The notes under the pieces: generated by a model
What the model saw: the letters and a program-made list of their open reading frames with translations, nothing else
Databases searched by the model: none
Told to the model about the DNA's origin: nothing
Source: Natronohydrobacter sp.
Lineage (GTDB): Bacteria; Pseudomonadota; Alphaproteobacteria; Rhodobacterales; Rhodobacteraceae
DNA length: 64,000 nucleotides
NCBI GenBank assembly: GCA_030603695.1
Contig: JAUVXF010000007.1
Coordinates: forward strand, 1 to 64,000
Direction: 5' to 3'
Shown here: piece after piece, positions 53,994 through 64,000 of the stretch
Layout: each line of letters begins with the position of its first letter
How positions within the stretch are numbered: position 1 is the first letter of the stretch
Made by a program: the position numbers and the translations under genes

Positions 53994-55843
53994 CTGCGGC
54001 CAAAGAGCTTTTCAATTTCGGCCAGCCCAAGTTCGATATAGGTGGGCCGCCCGTGGTTGCATTGGCCCGAATGGGGCGTGGCCTCCATCTCGCGCAAGAG
54101 CGCGTTCATCTCATCCACGCGCAGCGCGCGGCCCGAGCGCACAGAGCCATGGCAGGCCATGCGCGAGAGCACAGCATCTATCCGCCCCTCCAGCGTCTGG
54201 CTTTGGCCCAGATCGGCCAGATCATCCAGAATGTCGCGCAACAGCGCGCGCGCATCCAACGTGCCCAGAATGGCGGGGGTTTCGCGCACGATCACGCTGG
54301 CCCCGCCAAACCCTTCCAGCACCAGCCCCAAAGCGGCCAGATCGGGCGCAAGTTCCAGCAGTTGCGCGGCCTCTGGCGCCGACAGTTCCACGATTTCGGG
54401 GATCAGCAGCGCCTGAGACGCGACCGCGCGCGCGGCGCGCTGGCGTTTCAGGCGCTCATAGACCAGCCGTTCATGGGCGGCGTGCTGATCCACGATCACC
54501 ATGCCGCGCGGGGTTTGGGCAATGATGTAATTGCCATGCAGCTGCGCGCGCGCGGCCCCAAGGGGTGCATCCTCATAGCTGGTTGGGGCCTCTGGCGCGG
54601 GGGCGGCGGCGGCGGGTTCATGGCGGGCCGAAAGCCCCTCGGTGCCGGGCCAGAGAGCGGGCCTTTCGCCAAAGCCCTGGGGGGCCTGCATCTGATAGGC
54701 CATGCGCGTGGCCGTGCCAGAAGGGCGATCCATCTGATAAGGGCGCGGGCCTGTATTGGGCTGCATCGCGCCCAGCATGGCCGCGCCGATAGTAGAAGAG
54801 GCCCTGTGCCCCCCTTCAGCCAGCGCATGGCGCAGCGCCGACACCACCAGCCCGCGCGCCAGCCCCGAATCGCGAAACCGCACTTCGGATTTGGCGGGAT
54901 GGACATTCACATCCACAAGCTGCGGATCACAGTTGAGGAACAAGACGGCCACAGGGTGACGATCGCGCGCCAGCACATCCATATAGGCCGCGCGCAGCGC
55001 ACCTAAAAGCAGCTTGTCACGCACGGGGCGGCCATTGACGAAGCAGAATTGCGCCACAGCCGCGCCGCGTGCATAAGTGGGCAGGCCGGCAAAGCCTGTC
55101 AGGCGCAGGCCCTCGCGCTCTGCCTCTATGCGCAGGGCGTTATCGGTGAAATCGCGGCCCAGAATGCTGGCCATGCGGTCTTCCAGCGCATCAAACAGCG
55201 CGCCTTGGGCGGCATCGGCGCGGAATATCTCGCGCACAGCACCGCCGGATACATCGCTAAGGGTGAAGCTGACATAGGGTTCGGCCATGGCCAGCCGTTT
55301 GACGATATCGGCAATCGCCTGTGCCTCTGCCCTGTCAGAGCGCATGAATTTCAGCCGTGCGGGCGTGGCATGGAACAGATCGCGCAGGGTGATCAGCGTG
55401 CCATATTGCGCGGCATCGGGGCGCACTGGCCCCATGCGCCCGCCATCCACCGACATCGAGGCCCCTTCTTGCCCTGCGGCGCGGGTGCTGATGCTAAGCC
55501 GCCCCACAGCGCCCAATGCGGGCAGCGCTTCGCCCCGAAAGCCAAAGCTATGGATGTTGAGCAGGTCAGAGCCGTCAATTTTCGAGGTGGCATGGCGCGA
55601 GAGTGCCAGCGGCAAATCCTGCGGGGCCATGCCATGCCCGTCATCGCTAACGCGGATCAGGGTTTTGCCGCCATCGGCATAGGCAATCTCTATCCGGCGC
55701 GCGCCTGCATCAAGGGCGTTTTCCACCAATTCCTTCACAGCAGAGGCCGGGCGCTCTACCACCTCGCCTGCGGCGATGCGGTTTATCGCGGCCTCATCCA
55801 GCTGGCGGATTTCTGGGCGTATGTTGCGGTCTGGTGCGTTCAT
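53990..55843 (-). CDS. mutL: DNA mismatch repair protein MutL (endonuclease type)
   Basis: The 617-residue protein has the GHKL ATPase motifs [20 protein letters not shown] (about 20-39) and DDGHGM. In the C-terminal domain [12 protein letters not shown] matches the endonuclease motif DQHA-X2-E-X4-E, and MACHGSVR and CNHGRPT complete the metal site. It therefore nicks DNA itself, as expected where MutH is absent. A 12-bp hairpin covers the start codon at 55843. A variable Pro-rich linker lies at about 340-420. Confidence 0.95.
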   Translation of the reverse strand: MNAPDRNIRPEIRQLDEAAINRIAAGEVVERPASAVKELVENALDAGARRIEIAYADGGKTLIRVSDDGHGMAPQDLPLALSRHATSKIDGSDLLNIHSFGFRGEALPALGAVGRLSISTRAAGQEGASMSVDGGRMGPVRPDAAQYGTLITLRDLFHATPARLKFMRSDRAEAQAIADIVKRLAMAEPYVSFTLSDVSGGAVREIFRADAAQGALFDALEDRMASILGRDFTDNALRIEAEREGLRLTGFAGLPTYARGAAVAQFCFVNGRPVRDKLLLGALRAAYMDVLARDRHPVAVLFLNCDPQLVDVNVHPAKSEVRFRDSGLARGLVVSALRHALAEGGHRASSTIGAAMLGAMQPNTGPRPYQMDRPSGTATRMAYQMQAPQGFGERPALWPGTEGLSARHEPAAAAPAPEAPTSYEDAPLGAARAQLHGNYIIAQTPRGMVIVDQHAAHERLVYERLKRQRAARAVASQALLIPEIVELSAPEAAQLLELAPDLAALGLVLEGFGGASVIVRETPAILGTLDARALLRDILDDLADLGQSQTLEGRIDAVLSRMACHGSVRSGRALRVDEMNALLREMEATPHSGQCNHGRPTYIELGLAEIEKLFGRR

Positions 55844-55870
55844 CCCACAGCATATAGCATGCTGTGGGAT
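55842..55870 (-). promoter_or_regulatory. 12-bp hairpin covering the mutL start codon
   Basis: On the minus strand ATCCCACAGCAT (55870-55859) and ATGCTGTGGGAT (55853-55842) pair perfectly around a five-base loop. The second arm ends in the AT of the mutL ATG and includes its only possible ribosome-binding bases (GTGGG). It fills most of the 40-bp gap behind the M16 peptidase gene. No T run follows, so it is not a simple terminator. Confidence 0.6.
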
Positions 55871-55883
55871 ATTCTGCCAAGCC

Positions 55884-57179
55884 TCAGTTCAAGCCGACAG
55901 GCTGGCCCACGATCACAAAAAACAGCGCGTCGGGATCATAGAGCTGCGCCGCCACGGCATTCACCTCTTCCAAGGTCAGCGCCTCAATCAGATCATTGCG
56001 GATATTGACGTAATCAATATCAAAGCCCTGATATTGCATCGAGGCCATAATCCCCGCGATAGAGGAATTGCCATCAAAGCGCAGCGGATATGCCCCTGTC
56101 AGATAGGTTTGAATGCGCGCCAACTCTTCGGCGCTTATTCCCTCTTCTGCCATGCGCGCCCATTCTTCGCGCAAAAGTTCCATCACCGTTTCCACATTGG
56201 CGTTATCGGTGGAGAGGCGGCCCTGATAGCTTTCGCCATAGGCCCCAGACGACAAAAACGCGCCAATACCATAGGTCAGCCCGCGTTCGGTGCGCACCGA
56301 TTGCATCAGCCGTGTGCCAAAACGGCCACCGCCAAAAACCTCATTCACCACAAAGGCGGTCAGGAAATCCGGGTCATCGCGCGCAATGCCAGCATGGCCG
56401 AAGGCGACAACGGATTGCGGGCCATCAAAGGGGATAATTTCCAAGCCCGCTTCGGCCAGAAATTCGGCATGTGGGGGCGGCTCTCGGCCCGCTTCAGGAA
56501 TGCCTTCGAATAGGCGATCCAGCAACAGGCCCAAATCCTCGGCGGTGATGTCGCCTGCGGCCCCGATAAACACCCCGTTGCGCGTGATTGCGCCGCGATG
56601 GGCGGCAATCAAGGCGTCACGATCCAGGCTTGCGACAGTCTCTGCCGTGCCATTGCTCTCGCGCCCGTAGGGATGCGCGCCAAAGGCTGTGCGCGCAAAT
56701 GCCTGCGAGGCAAGGGTATTGGGATCAAGCGCATCGCGGCGCAACTGGGCGACAATCTGCCCCCGCACCCGCGCAATCGCATCTTCATCAAAGCGCGGCT
56801 GGGTCAGGGCTGTACGCAGATGGTCAATCACTGCCTCTGCATCTTCAACCAGAAAGCGGGCCGATACGCTGATACTGTCGCGCCCGGCGCTGAAACTCAG
56901 GCTGGTGGCAAGTTCTTCGCTGCGCGCCGCGAAGGCTTGCGCGTCCATCTCGCCAGCCCCTTCGCTGAGAAGCGAGGTCATCAAATTCACAGCGCCCGCC
57001 TGTTCGTCACTGTCCAGCGTGGCCCCACCTGCAAAGATCACTTCAATCGCGACGAAGGGAATCGAATGTTCTTCAACAAGCCACGCGTTCAACCCAGAGG
57101 GAGAGGTGACAGGCGTTATCGCCACTTCGGCGCGCAGCGGCGCGGCCAAGAGCACAAACAGGGCAATCCAGATTTTCAT
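55884..57179 (-). CDS. M16-family peptidase-like protein lacking HXXEH (accessory subunit)
   Basis: The 431-residue secreted protein has a signal peptide ([17 protein letters not shown]). The M16 fold is evident ([20 protein letters not shown] at about 62-81, then [20 protein letters not shown] near 285), but the zinc motif HXXEH is missing. It is probably the non-catalytic partner of the upstream M16 protein, as in PqqL- and MPP-like pairs. The two genes overlap by four bases (ATGA at 57176-57179). Confidence 0.88.
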   Translation of the reverse strand: MKIWIALFVLLAAPLRAEVAITPVTSPSGLNAWLVEEHSIPFVAIEVIFAGGATLDSDEQAGAVNLMTSLLSEGAGEMDAQAFAARSEELATSLSFSAGRDSISVSARFLVEDAEAVIDHLRTALTQPRFDEDAIARVRGQIVAQLRRDALDPNTLASQAFARTAFGAHPYGRESNGTAETVASLDRDALIAAHRGAITRNGVFIGAAGDITAEDLGLLLDRLFEGIPEAGREPPPHAEFLAEAGLEIIPFDGPQSVVAFGHAGIARDDPDFLTAFVVNEVFGGGRFGTRLMQSVRTERGLTYGIGAFLSSGAYGESYQGRLSTDNANVETVMELLREEWARMAEEGISAEELARIQTYLTGAYPLRFDGNSSIAGIMASMQYQGFDIDYVNIRNDLIEALTLEEVNAVAAQLYDPDALFFVIVGQPVGLN

Positions 57180-58522
57180 TGGCTTAGCTCCGCGCTTTGG
57201 GGCTGGGTCAGATAGCCGGTGACAGAGGCGCGACGATCCAGAAGGCGCGCGCCTGCCGCGATCACATCCTCTGGCGTGACCGCTTCCAGCGTGTCAATCC
57301 AGCCCTCAACATCTTCCACACTCAGCCCGATACTCAGCCCAACGCCAAATTGGCGCGCGCGGCCTTGGGCATCATCCAGCGCATAGATTTCAGAGGCCCG
57401 GATCTGGCGGCGCACGCGTTCAAACTGCTCCAGATCAACGCCTTCTTGCAAAAACTCGGCAATAACCCGATCCATCGCCGCTTCAGCTTCCTCTAGTGTG
57501 ACGCCATCTACCGGGGCAATGCCCACAGAAAACATGCCATAATCCCGCATCATGCTGTTGTAGCCCGCCCATGCCGACAGCGCGATTCCCTCTTCAAAAT
57601 TCAACCGCCGCTCCAACACCGAGGTGGTGGAACTGCCCCCCAGAAGTGCTGCCAGCATTTGCAGAGCTGCGGCCTCTGCGGGATCGCCTGATGCGCGGGA
57701 AGGCACAAGATACATGCGGCTGACATAGGGCGTGCCCACGCGCGGATCTTCAAAGACAAGGCGGCGTTCGGCCAGGTGTGGGGGTTCTGAAGGCCGGGCA
57801 ATGGGGGCAATGTTGGGATTTGGCGGAATGGCCCCATAATGGGTGCGCGCCAGTTCCAAAGCTTCTGCGGTATCCACATCGCCCGCGACAATCAGGATCG
57901 CATTGTTTGGCCCGTAATGCTGGCGATAGAAGTCCATCGCCATTTCGCCTGTCAGGTCTTCCATCTCATGGCGCCAGCCGATGATGGGAATACCGTATGG
58001 GTGCGCCTTGAACAGCGCGGCCATCATGGTTTCATTAAACTGCCCGCCCACGCGGCTTTCCAGCACTTGCCCGCGCTCTTCCAAAATCACATCGCGTTCG
58101 GGCAGCCATTCGGCATCTGTGAAGGCCAGATTTTGCATGCGATCCGCCTCCATCTCCATCATCAGGGCCAATCTGTCAGAGGCCACGCGCTGGAAATAGC
58201 CGGTATAATCCCAAGAGGTGAACGCATTATCGCGCCCGCCATTGGCCTCTACCACTTCGGAAAAGGCGCCGGGGGCCATGGTTTCCGTGCCCTTGAACAT
58301 CAGATGTTCCAGAAAATGCGCGATCCCCGATTGCAGGGGCGGTTCATCCGCCGCGCCCACACGATACCAGACCATATGCACCACAACAGGCGCGCGCCGA
58401 TCCTCTATGACGACAACATCCAGCCCATTCTCTAGCTGGATATGGGTGACAGGTTCGGCATGGGCCGGGCGCAGCAGGCTGACAACAATCAGCGCCGCAA
58501 AGGCAATGGGGCGGGCAAACAT
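57176..58522 (-). CDS. M16-family zinc metallopeptidase (catalytic subunit)
   Basis: The 448-residue protein has a signal peptide (MFARPIAFAALIVVSLLRPA) and the inverted zinc motif HFLEH (about 67-71) followed by LMFKGTE and NAFTSWDYTGYF. The fold resembles mitochondrial processing peptidase. It probably degrades peptides in the periplasm together with the downstream partner. CGGAGGAAAAAT precedes the ATG. Confidence 0.9.
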   Translation of the reverse strand: MFARPIAFAALIVVSLLRPAHAEPVTHIQLENGLDVVVIEDRRAPVVVHMVWYRVGAADEPPLQSGIAHFLEHLMFKGTETMAPGAFSEVVEANGGRDNAFTSWDYTGYFQRVASDRLALMMEMEADRMQNLAFTDAEWLPERDVILEERGQVLESRVGGQFNETMMAALFKAHPYGIPIIGWRHEMEDLTGEMAMDFYRQHYGPNNAILIVAGDVDTAEALELARTHYGAIPPNPNIAPIARPSEPPHLAERRLVFEDPRVGTPYVSRMYLVPSRASGDPAEAAALQMLAALLGGSSTTSVLERRLNFEEGIALSAWAGYNSMMRDYGMFSVGIAPVDGVTLEEAEAAMDRVIAEFLQEGVDLEQFERVRRQIRASEIYALDDAQGRARQFGVGLSIGLSVEDVEGWIDTLEAVTPEDVIAAGARLLDRRASVTGYLTQPQSAELSQ

Positions 58523-58603
58523 ATTTTTCCTCCGATGGAGTTTTGCGTCAAGCTACTGCCTTTGCGCCCGGATTCAAGTCCGCCCACGCAAGCGTGAGAG
58601 AGT

Positions 58604-59056
58604 TTACTCTACTGTGATCGTCACCACCTCGGACATGATCGGGGGATCATGCGGCACATGGTTGTGATCGCCCATCAGCAAGAACAGGCGATGCGTGCCA
58701 ACTGGCAAATCCAGCGTCACCTCTGTCTGGCCGCCGCCGAAATGGCGGTGCTGGTCATCGGCAGGCAGGCCGAATTGCATATCCACTGCGGCCGGATCGA
58801 CATTTATCAGCAAGTGGTGATGGCCGGTATTGGGCCAATCCACCCCGGCAGGCGCAATCCCCATACCCCGCGCACCGAAATGCAGCGTCACCGGATTTGT
58901 GACAGTTGCGCCATCCTCCAGACCAATGAAATACACCATCGCCCCTTCGGGTGCGGCTGTGCGCCCGCCCTCATCGGCGCTGTGAGAATGCGTATCCGCA
59001 CCACCTGATCCCGCTGCAAGCGCAAGGGCTGTGACAAGTGCAATCTGCTTTAACAT
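58604..59056 (-). CDS. Secreted DUF4399 protein
   Basis: The 150-residue protein starts at ATG 59056 behind GGGAGGAA. A signal peptide (MLKQIALVTALALAAGSGGA) precedes a beta-rich DUF4399 domain with His clusters: DTHSHS, NTGHHHLLIN (about 75-84) and DQHRHFGGGQTE (about 97-108). Function is unknown; the His content suggests metal binding in the periplasm. It lies 81 bp upstream of the M16 genes on the same strand. Confidence 0.82.
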   Translation of the reverse strand: MLKQIALVTALALAAGSGGADTHSHSADEGGRTAAPEGAMVYFIGLEDGATVTNPVTLHFGARGMGIAPAGVDWPNTGHHHLLINVDPAAVDMQFGLPADDQHRHFGGGQTEVTLDLPVGTHRLFLLMGDHNHVPHDPPIMSEVVTITVE

Positions 59057-59163
59057 GGCATTCCTCCCTATTCGCAGCATTTGGCTGCAATAAGGAAGAT
59101 AGCACGGTTTGGCCCAATCAGACGGCTGGCGCGATCACATCCGCGGCAGAGGGTTTGGCTGCC

Positions 59164-59688
59164 TTATTCCGCCGGTGGGGGCGCTGTGGGGGTGCGCACG
59201 CCAGCCCGGCGCCAGCGCTCCAGCTCTGCGTATTTGTCCAGCCACATGAATTGATAGGCATTGTGATACACATTCACAGAAAACCACCGCTCCAGCAGGC
59301 GGCCCCGGTTTTGCTGGCGAAAGGCCAGATCCTCTGCGGCAAGCTGATCACGAATATTCTCTGTGCGGCCAAAGCGGCTGGCATGGTTCACGATACCGCC
59401 ATCTGCCGTGCCGCGCCCAACCGCCACAGCAGGATTGCCACCAAGGGCGCGCGCAATATCGGCGCGCGGTTCTGGGTCAACCCGGTTTGTACCGCCGGGA
59501 TTGGGCGGCGGCAACGCTGCCAGGCTTGGCGGCATCTCCAAAGGCCGTGTTGGCAGAATGCTGAATTCATCCGGCCCGCGCTCTTGCGCGCCCGCATGCA
59601 TCAGAATGGGTGCATCGCTTTCAGAACAGCCCGCCAGCGCCAGCACTGCCGCGCCCGACGCCGCTAGGATAAATTGCCTGACTGCCAT
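59164..59688 (-). CDS. DUF3035 lipoprotein (BamF-like)
   Basis: The protein of about 174 residues has a lipoprotein signal peptide, MAVRQFILAASGAAVLALAG, with the lipobox Cys at residue 21. A Pro-rich segment (RPLEMPPSLAALPPPNPGG) follows. DUF3035 proteins were described as BamF, an alphaproteobacterial subunit of the outer-membrane assembly machine; I am fairly but not fully sure of this match. The start is uncertain: ATG 59688 has GGGGG 5 bp before it, and 59700, 59727 and 59751 are alternatives. It follows lspA, the lipoprotein signal peptidase. Confidence 0.78.
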   Translation of the reverse strand: MAVRQFILAASGAAVLALAGCSESDAPILMHAGAQERGPDEFSILPTRPLEMPPSLAALPPPNPGGTNRVDPEPRADIARALGGNPAVAVGRGTADGGIVNHASRFGRTENIRDQLAAEDLAFRQQNRGRLLERWFSVNVYHNAYQFMWLDKYAELERWRRAGVRTPTAPPPAE

Positions 59689-59769
59689 CGAAACCCCCAT
59701 TGCCTTTGCTTCCGCCGTTTTGCTCATAGCGCATTCCCGCCCCGGCGTCACGCCCTTGATCCCGCTTTC

Positions 59770-60246
59770 TCACTCTGGCGCTTTTGTCTTGCGGCCTGAA
59801 AACAGGATCAAGGCAAACGCACCCGCAAAAATTGCGATATCCGCGATATTGAAAGAATACGGATTTCTTAGCCCGCAACAAGACATGTTGATAAAATCCA
59901 TCACCGCGCCCCAGCGTATGCGATCAATCACATTGCCCAGCGCGCCCCCGATCAGCAGCCCTGCGCCAAATTGCATCCACAGCCCTGCCCCTTCGCGCTT
60001 CACCCAGACCCAGACAAAGGCTGTGATTGCCAGCGCCACTGTGATCAGGACATAGCGCATGATTTCGCTGTCACTGCCAAACAGGCCGAAATTCACACCG
60101 CGATTCCACGCCATAGCGAAATTCAGATACGGGTCATACACTTGGATAAACAGGCGCTGATCCAGCGCCATGCGTTCCATCACCCAGTATTTGCTGGCCT
60201 GATCCGCAATGAAAGTCAGCGCTATGACACCGATGGCAAGACGCAT
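59770..60246 (-). CDS. lspA: Lipoprotein signal peptidase LspA
   Basis: The 158-residue membrane aspartic protease has four helices, with catalytic Asp in GNVIDRIRWG (about 104-113) and FNIADIAI (about 132-139). It removes signal peptides from lipidated prolipoproteins. It starts 9 bp downstream of purH. The next gene encodes a lipoprotein. Confidence 0.94.
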   Translation of the reverse strand: MRLAIGVIALTFIADQASKYWVMERMALDQRLFIQVYDPYLNFAMAWNRGVNFGLFGSDSEIMRYVLITVALAITAFVWVWVKREGAGLWMQFGAGLLIGGALGNVIDRIRWGAVMDFINMSCCGLRNPYSFNIADIAIFAGAFALILFSGRKTKAPE

Positions 60247-60255
60247 GTTACCCCC

Positions 60256-61845
60256 TTAGTGGCGGAAATGGCGCTGGCCGGTAAAGACCATTGCCAGACC
60301 TGCCGCATCGGCTGCCGCAATCACCTCATCATCGCGCACAGAGCCGCCGGGCTGGATGATGGCCCGCGCGCCCGCCTCTGCTGCCGCAAGCAGACCATCG
60401 GCAAATGGAAAGAACGCGTCAGAGGCCACAACCGCGCCTTGAGTCAGCGGTTGGGCCAGCCCCAGCATTTCGGCCATATCCTGCGCCTTGCGCGCGGCAA
60501 TGCGGGTTGAATCCACACGGCTCATCTGGCCTGCGCCCACGCCCACCGTGGCCTGATCCTTCACATAGACAATGGCATTTGATTTCACATGCTTGGCCAC
60601 TTTCCATGCGAATAGCAGATCGGCCAATTCGGCATCTGTGGGCGCGCGTTTGGTGACAATGCGCAACTCTGCGGGCGTTATCATGCCATTGTCGCGGTCT
60701 TGCACCAGAAACCCGCCTGAAACCTGTTTGAACGCAAGCCCCGGTTCTGCCGGATTGGCAAGGCCAGGCGTTGTCAGCAAGCGCAGGTTCTTCTTGGTGG
60801 CAAAATGGGCAATCGCGTCATGATCGGCCCCCGGCGCAATCACAACTTCGGTGAATATCTCTGTAATCGCCTGCGCCGTTTTCAGATCCAGACGGCTGTT
60901 GAAGGCGATGATCCCGCCGAAAGCCGAGGTGCGGTCGCAATCATAGGCGCGGCTATAGGCTTCGGCCAGGGTGGCACCGCGTGCCACACCACAGGGATTG
61001 GCGTGTTTGATAATCGCGCAGGCAGGCCCATCGGCAGGCAGAAATTCCGAAACCAGCTCAAACGCGGCATCGGTATCGTTGATATTGTTATAGCTCAGTT
61101 CCTTGCCCTGATGCTGCGTGGCCGTGGCCACACCGGGGCGCGCGCTGCCATCGCGGTAGAAAGCCGCGCCCTGATGGGGGTTTTCGCCATAGCGCAGGGT
61201 TTGGGCCAATGTGCCCGCAAAGGCGCGGCGGCGCGGCGCGGCCTCGCCAATCGCGCCCGCCATCCATGTGGACACTGCCGCATCATAAGCCGCCGTGCGC
61301 GCATAGGCGCGTTGCGCCAGTTTCTGCCGGAATTCCAGCCGGGTTTTGCCCTCTTGCGCGTCCAACTCTGACAGCAGCGCAATGTAATCTTCGGGATCGG
61401 TCACAACGCTGACAAAAGCATGATTCTTGGCGGCGGCGCGAATCATCGCAGGCCCGCCAATGTCGATATTCTCGATCGCTTCGGCATAGTCTGCACCGCG
61501 GGCAACTGTGGCTTCAAACGGGTACAGATTGACCACCAGCAGATCAATCGCCTTGATCCCATGCGCCACCATCGCGCCCACATGTTCCTCATCGTCGCGC
61601 AGCGCCAATAGCCCGCCATGCACGCCGGGATGCAGGGTTTTCACCCGCCCATCCATCATTTCGGGAAAGCCTGTCAGATCGGACACATCCTGCACCGCAA
61701 GCCCCGCTTCGCGCAGCGCGCGCGCCGTCCCCCCGGTAGAGACAAGCTCTACCTTGCGCGCGGCCAGCGCCTTGGCCAGATCAATCAGGCCGGTTTTGTC
61801 AGAGACGGAAATCAGCGCGCGTTTCAGCGGGGCAAGATGTGTCAT
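60256..61845 (-). CDS. purH: Bifunctional AICAR transformylase/IMP cyclohydrolase PurH
   Basis: The 529-residue protein has an N-terminal MGS-like cyclohydrolase domain ([18 protein letters not shown], residues about 10-27, [15 protein letters not shown]) and a C-terminal transformylase domain ([30 protein letters not shown], with the Lys-His pair). It performs the last two steps to IMP. It ends the purine pathway begun by purE and purK at the other end of the window. It lies 3 bp after the heparinase-like gene. Confidence 0.96.
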   Translation of the reverse strand: MTHLAPLKRALISVSDKTGLIDLAKALAARKVELVSTGGTARALREAGLAVQDVSDLTGFPEMMDGRVKTLHPGVHGGLLALRDDEEHVGAMVAHGIKAIDLLVVNLYPFEATVARGADYAEAIENIDIGGPAMIRAAAKNHAFVSVVTDPEDYIALLSELDAQEGKTRLEFRQKLAQRAYARTAAYDAAVSTWMAGAIGEAAPRRRAFAGTLAQTLRYGENPHQGAAFYRDGSARPGVATATQHQGKELSYNNINDTDAAFELVSEFLPADGPACAIIKHANPCGVARGATLAEAYSRAYDCDRTSAFGGIIAFNSRLDLKTAQAITEIFTEVVIAPGADHDAIAHFATKKNLRLLTTPGLANPAEPGLAFKQVSGGFLVQDRDNGMITPAELRIVTKRAPTDAELADLLFAWKVAKHVKSNAIVYVKDQATVGVGAGQMSRVDSTRIAARKAQDMAEMLGLAQPLTQGAVVASDAFFPFADGLLAAAEAGARAIIQPGGSVRDDEVIAAADAAGLAMVFTGQRHFRH

Positions 61846-61848
61846 GTC

Positions 61849-63654
61849 TTATCCTTGGGTCATGTCTTGGGGCCGGTCTGCGGCCAAAGGGTTATCGGGG
61901 GCGATGTCGCGCAGCACGCGCGGGGAATCCTCTGTCATGGCCAGCGACCAGTTGATCTGCGTGGTATAGTCTGTTGCCCGCAAGGACAACATGATCTGTT
62001 GGCTTTCACACGCATTCGCGCGGCCTTTTTGCAGATAGACCGACGGCGCAAGCTGGGGCACGTGACCGGGTGCAAGAAACGCCCACACCTCGCCCGATGG
62101 CAGCGTGACACGAACCCCAGTCCCGCCCTCATCCAGCACGGCCCGCGCATCCGGGTGCAGGTGAAAGCGCAGCGCAAAGGCCACACCTGCGCCGCCGCTA
62201 CGCGCCAAGGCATCCTCGAATCGCCGCCGTTCGGCTTTGGTGGTGGCGATCAACATGTCCTCGCCACTCAGCGCGCGCCCGTCACCGGACAAATCCAGAT
62301 GGCGCAGATGCTCCAACCCGTGACTGGGCACATAGCCATCATGGCTAAGGCTTGCAGTGCGCGCATGGGCAAAATGCCGCAGTTGCACCCCAACTTTGCG
62401 CGGCCCGTCCAGCAGTTCCAACCGCGACTTGCGCCCACTGGCAAAGCGGGCCGAAGAATACCCCTCCAGCGCCAGCGTGGAATGCGAGGCGCTGGCACGG
62501 CTGGCGCGGTGCCAATCCGGCCCGAAATCGCACCCATCGCCGCAAGATACGATCAGCGGGCGGCGGTTAGAGGTCATCTCGAAGGCGAGGGTAGAGGCAT
62601 GGGCGCGCGCCGCCGCCTGCCCCTGCGGCGGGGCGGCGGCATCTATCAGCACAGTGCTGCGCCCGGCCGCAAGCCGGGCATATCCCATTGCCATGGTTTC
62701 GGCAGGCTGAAGCGTTCCACCCCCAAGCTGCGCAAAGCCCGCCAAGGCTGTGCCAAGTGCACCCTCGCGCCCGCGCCCACCCCCGTGAAAACGCGCAAGG
62801 CCACCATCGGCATGGCGCAACACCCGCAAGGCACGCGCCATCTTGTCCAGAAGGCCCAGAAACTCTGGCTCTGGCACATGGCCCTGATCGGCAAGCGCTT
62901 GGGCTGCCAGCACAAGCTGCGCGAATATCTCCAACAGCTCTTCGGGGTTGCGCGACGCAAGCGTGCCATCTTCGCCAAGCAGCGTTTGCGCCGCGTGCAA
63001 CAGCGCCACATGCATATCGGGCAACCGGGCGGCCATACCTTCCAGCGACAGGGCGGCATACAGGCGGCCCAATTGCGCCTCTATGCGGGCCAGGCCCAAT
63101 TCCGCATGCGCGGCGATATGTTCCAGATAGGCCACGTGCAGCGCCAGAGATTGCAAAAACCGCGCCTGTGCTGCGGGTTCCATGCCTTGCAGCAGAAAGC
63201 GGGAATGCCCGATCCAGCGCACCACACGCCGCCCAACCAAGTGGGGCAGCCAGCCCGGCCCAACCCCCAGCCCCTGCCCCTGCCCAAACCGGGTGATCCA
63301 ATCTTGCAGCGCATTTTGCGCCAGTTTGCGCGCCGCACTATCGCCCAAGGCGGCCAGATCATCCAGCCAGCCAAAGCCGTGCAAACCGCCCTGCACAGGG
63401 CCAGCCTGATCGGAAAAAGGCAGGGTTCCGGGCGCATGCACAAGGCTGCCCGCCAGCAGGAATTCACCCGCCACCATGTCTGCGCCGCGCGCAGGTAGCC
63501 CGTGCAGTCTGGGTTCGGGTAGCGTGGCCAGCACGGCTGGGCGCAAATTGCGCGCCAACCAGCGCAAGCGCAGACGCTCTGCCAACCCCAAACGCATTGG
63601 CCCTGTTGGGCTTGCCTCACTCACACGCGCCACGCCTTTTCGTTTCCGCCACAT
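61849..63654 (-). CDS. Heparinase II/III family protein
   Basis: The 601-residue protein has an N-terminal alpha/alpha toroid of about 330 residues and a C-terminal beta-sandwich with the family pattern CGDGCDFGPDWHRASRASASHS (near 375-396) and FALRFHLHPDA. Known family members are polysaccharide lyases. In this group the gene is fixed between rsmB and purH, and its natural substrate is unknown. I use ATG 63654; TTG 63660 is possible. No signal peptide is evident, which is odd for a secreted lyase. Confidence 0.83.
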   Translation of the reverse strand: MWRKRKGVARVSEASPTGPMRLGLAERLRLRWLARNLRPAVLATLPEPRLHGLPARGADMVAGEFLLAGSLVHAPGTLPFSDQAGPVQGGLHGFGWLDDLAALGDSAARKLAQNALQDWITRFGQGQGLGVGPGWLPHLVGRRVVRWIGHSRFLLQGMEPAAQARFLQSLALHVAYLEHIAAHAELGLARIEAQLGRLYAALSLEGMAARLPDMHVALLHAAQTLLGEDGTLASRNPEELLEIFAQLVLAAQALADQGHVPEPEFLGLLDKMARALRVLRHADGGLARFHGGGRGREGALGTALAGFAQLGGGTLQPAETMAMGYARLAAGRSTVLIDAAAPPQGQAAARAHASTLAFEMTSNRRPLIVSCGDGCDFGPDWHRASRASASHSTLALEGYSSARFASGRKSRLELLDGPRKVGVQLRHFAHARTASLSHDGYVPSHGLEHLRHLDLSGDGRALSGEDMLIATTKAERRRFEDALARSGGAGVAFALRFHLHPDARAVLDEGGTGVRVTLPSGEVWAFLAPGHVPQLAPSVYLQKGRANACESQQIMLSLRATDYTTQINWSLAMTEDSPRVLRDIAPDNPLAADRPQDMTQG

Positions 63655-63739
63655 TGCCAATATCGGGGTGCGCCCCCCGCGCCCAGCTTATCTGATACGC
63701 CCTGCACTGCGCAAAGGCTACAGGGACAAGCAGCGCAGA

Positions 63740-64000
63740 TCAGTGGCCCTGTTGCAGATGGGCAATATAAAACCCGTCCAGCCCCCCGCTTTCTGGCCAG
63801 TAATCCGGGCGGGTGCGCAAGGTGCCATCGGGCAACAGCCATTCGGGCGGCAGGCCGGGAATATCGGCGGGCAGAATGCTGGCGCTGTGGCGCGCAAGGG
63901 CCGCGGCGATCTGCGCCTCACCCTCGGATGGCAAAAGCGAACAGGTGCAATACACAACCCGCCCCCCCGCGCGCAACAGCCCCTGCGCGGGATCAAGCAC
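63740..64000 (-). CDS. rsmB: 16S rRNA m5C methyltransferase RsmB, C-terminal fragment (window edge)
   Basis: The last 86 residues are visible; the gene continues beyond 64000. VVYCTCSLLPSEGE is the catalytic-cysteine motif (TCS) of RsmB/Sun RNA cytosine-5 methyltransferases, and the C-terminus RTRPDYWPESGGLDGFYIAHL is typical of the family. It methylates 16S rRNA C967 in E. coli. The heparinase-like gene follows after 85 bp. Confidence 0.85.
   Translation of the reverse strand: MLDPAQGLLRAGGRVVYCTCSLLPSEGEAQIAAALARHSASILPADIPGLPPEWLLPDGTLRTRPDYWPESGGLDGFYIAHLQQGH

Noticed and set aside
61618-63498. 626-residue plus-strand open frame opposite purH and the heparinase-like gene
   Set aside because: It spans two real genes on the other strand and has Arg/Gln/His-rich shadow composition.

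Overview
This 64 kb window is chromosomal DNA from an alphaproteobacterium, most likely a Rhodobacteraceae (Rhodobacter/Roseobacter group). The evidence is protein content and gene adjacency: Hsp20 with DUF1150 beside groESL, an ethylmalonyl-CoA-pathway methylsuccinyl-CoA dehydrogenase, one bifunctional RelA/SpoT enzyme behind rpoZ, the rsmB-heparinase-purH-lspA-DUF3035 block, a CIRCE element and an FnrL-type site. Coding is dense, with many 4-base ATGA overlaps. I found no rRNA, tRNA, CRISPR array or prophage. The only mobile DNA is the 5' end of an IS256-family insertion sequence at the left edge.

Layout. 1-3.4 kb: IS256 end, then a tungstate ABC transporter (tupB-tupC-tupA) divergent from a one-component regulator that joins an excisionase-type HTH to an oxyanion-binding domain. 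3.4-5.3 kb: purE-purK and a YdcH/DUF465 protein. 5.4-8.3 kb: heat-shock block (hsp20-DUF1150; groES-groEL with CIRCE). 8.5-12.6 kb: manganese pyrophosphatase, HAD hydrolase, EamA permease, hisF-hisE. 12.6-21.4 kb: DksA-like protein with a perfect FNR box, prfC, ribF, MaoC hydratase, CoA-binding protein, uvrB, deoA, thioesterase. 21.4-26.5 kb: EamA permease, YedK/HMCES-type protein, Na/Pi cotransporter, small unknown, argE. 26.5-33.7 kb: DUF2059 protein, then ugpB-A-E-C-Q with a divergent LysR regulator. 33.7-38 kb: DUF305 protein with a MerR/CueR-type promoter, an unknown secreted protein, mcd, a NYN nuclease-fold protein. 37.5-45.3 kb: folK, rpoZ, rsh, DUF2062, pdxJ, a membrane-anchored alpha/beta hydrolase, tig. 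45.4-49.4 kb: ilvI-ilvH with a complete attenuator, then arsR-type regulator plus ArsP-type permease. 49.5-64 kb: parE, a photolyase-like protein with unusual domain order, two M16 peptidases-mutL-rmuC, DUF4399, purH-lspA-DUF3035 lipoprotein, heparinase II/III-like protein and the C-terminus of rsmB.

The genes are mostly housekeeping, so the notable signals are regulatory. The strongest is a degenerate cobalamin-riboswitch-like RNA on the plus strand at about 17.06-17.20 kb. It has no downstream plus-strand gene and points into the 3' end of uvrB, so it could drive an antisense RNA or be a relic. Others are the ilv attenuator with a Leu-Val-Ile-Val leader peptide, an FnrL box placed at about -41.5 of a predicted dksA-like promoter, a 19-bp-spacer MerR-type promoter in front of the DUF305 gene, a sigma-32 promoter in front of hsp20, and hairpins touching the start codons of mutL and prfC. 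All assignments come from reading the sequence; no database search was possible.
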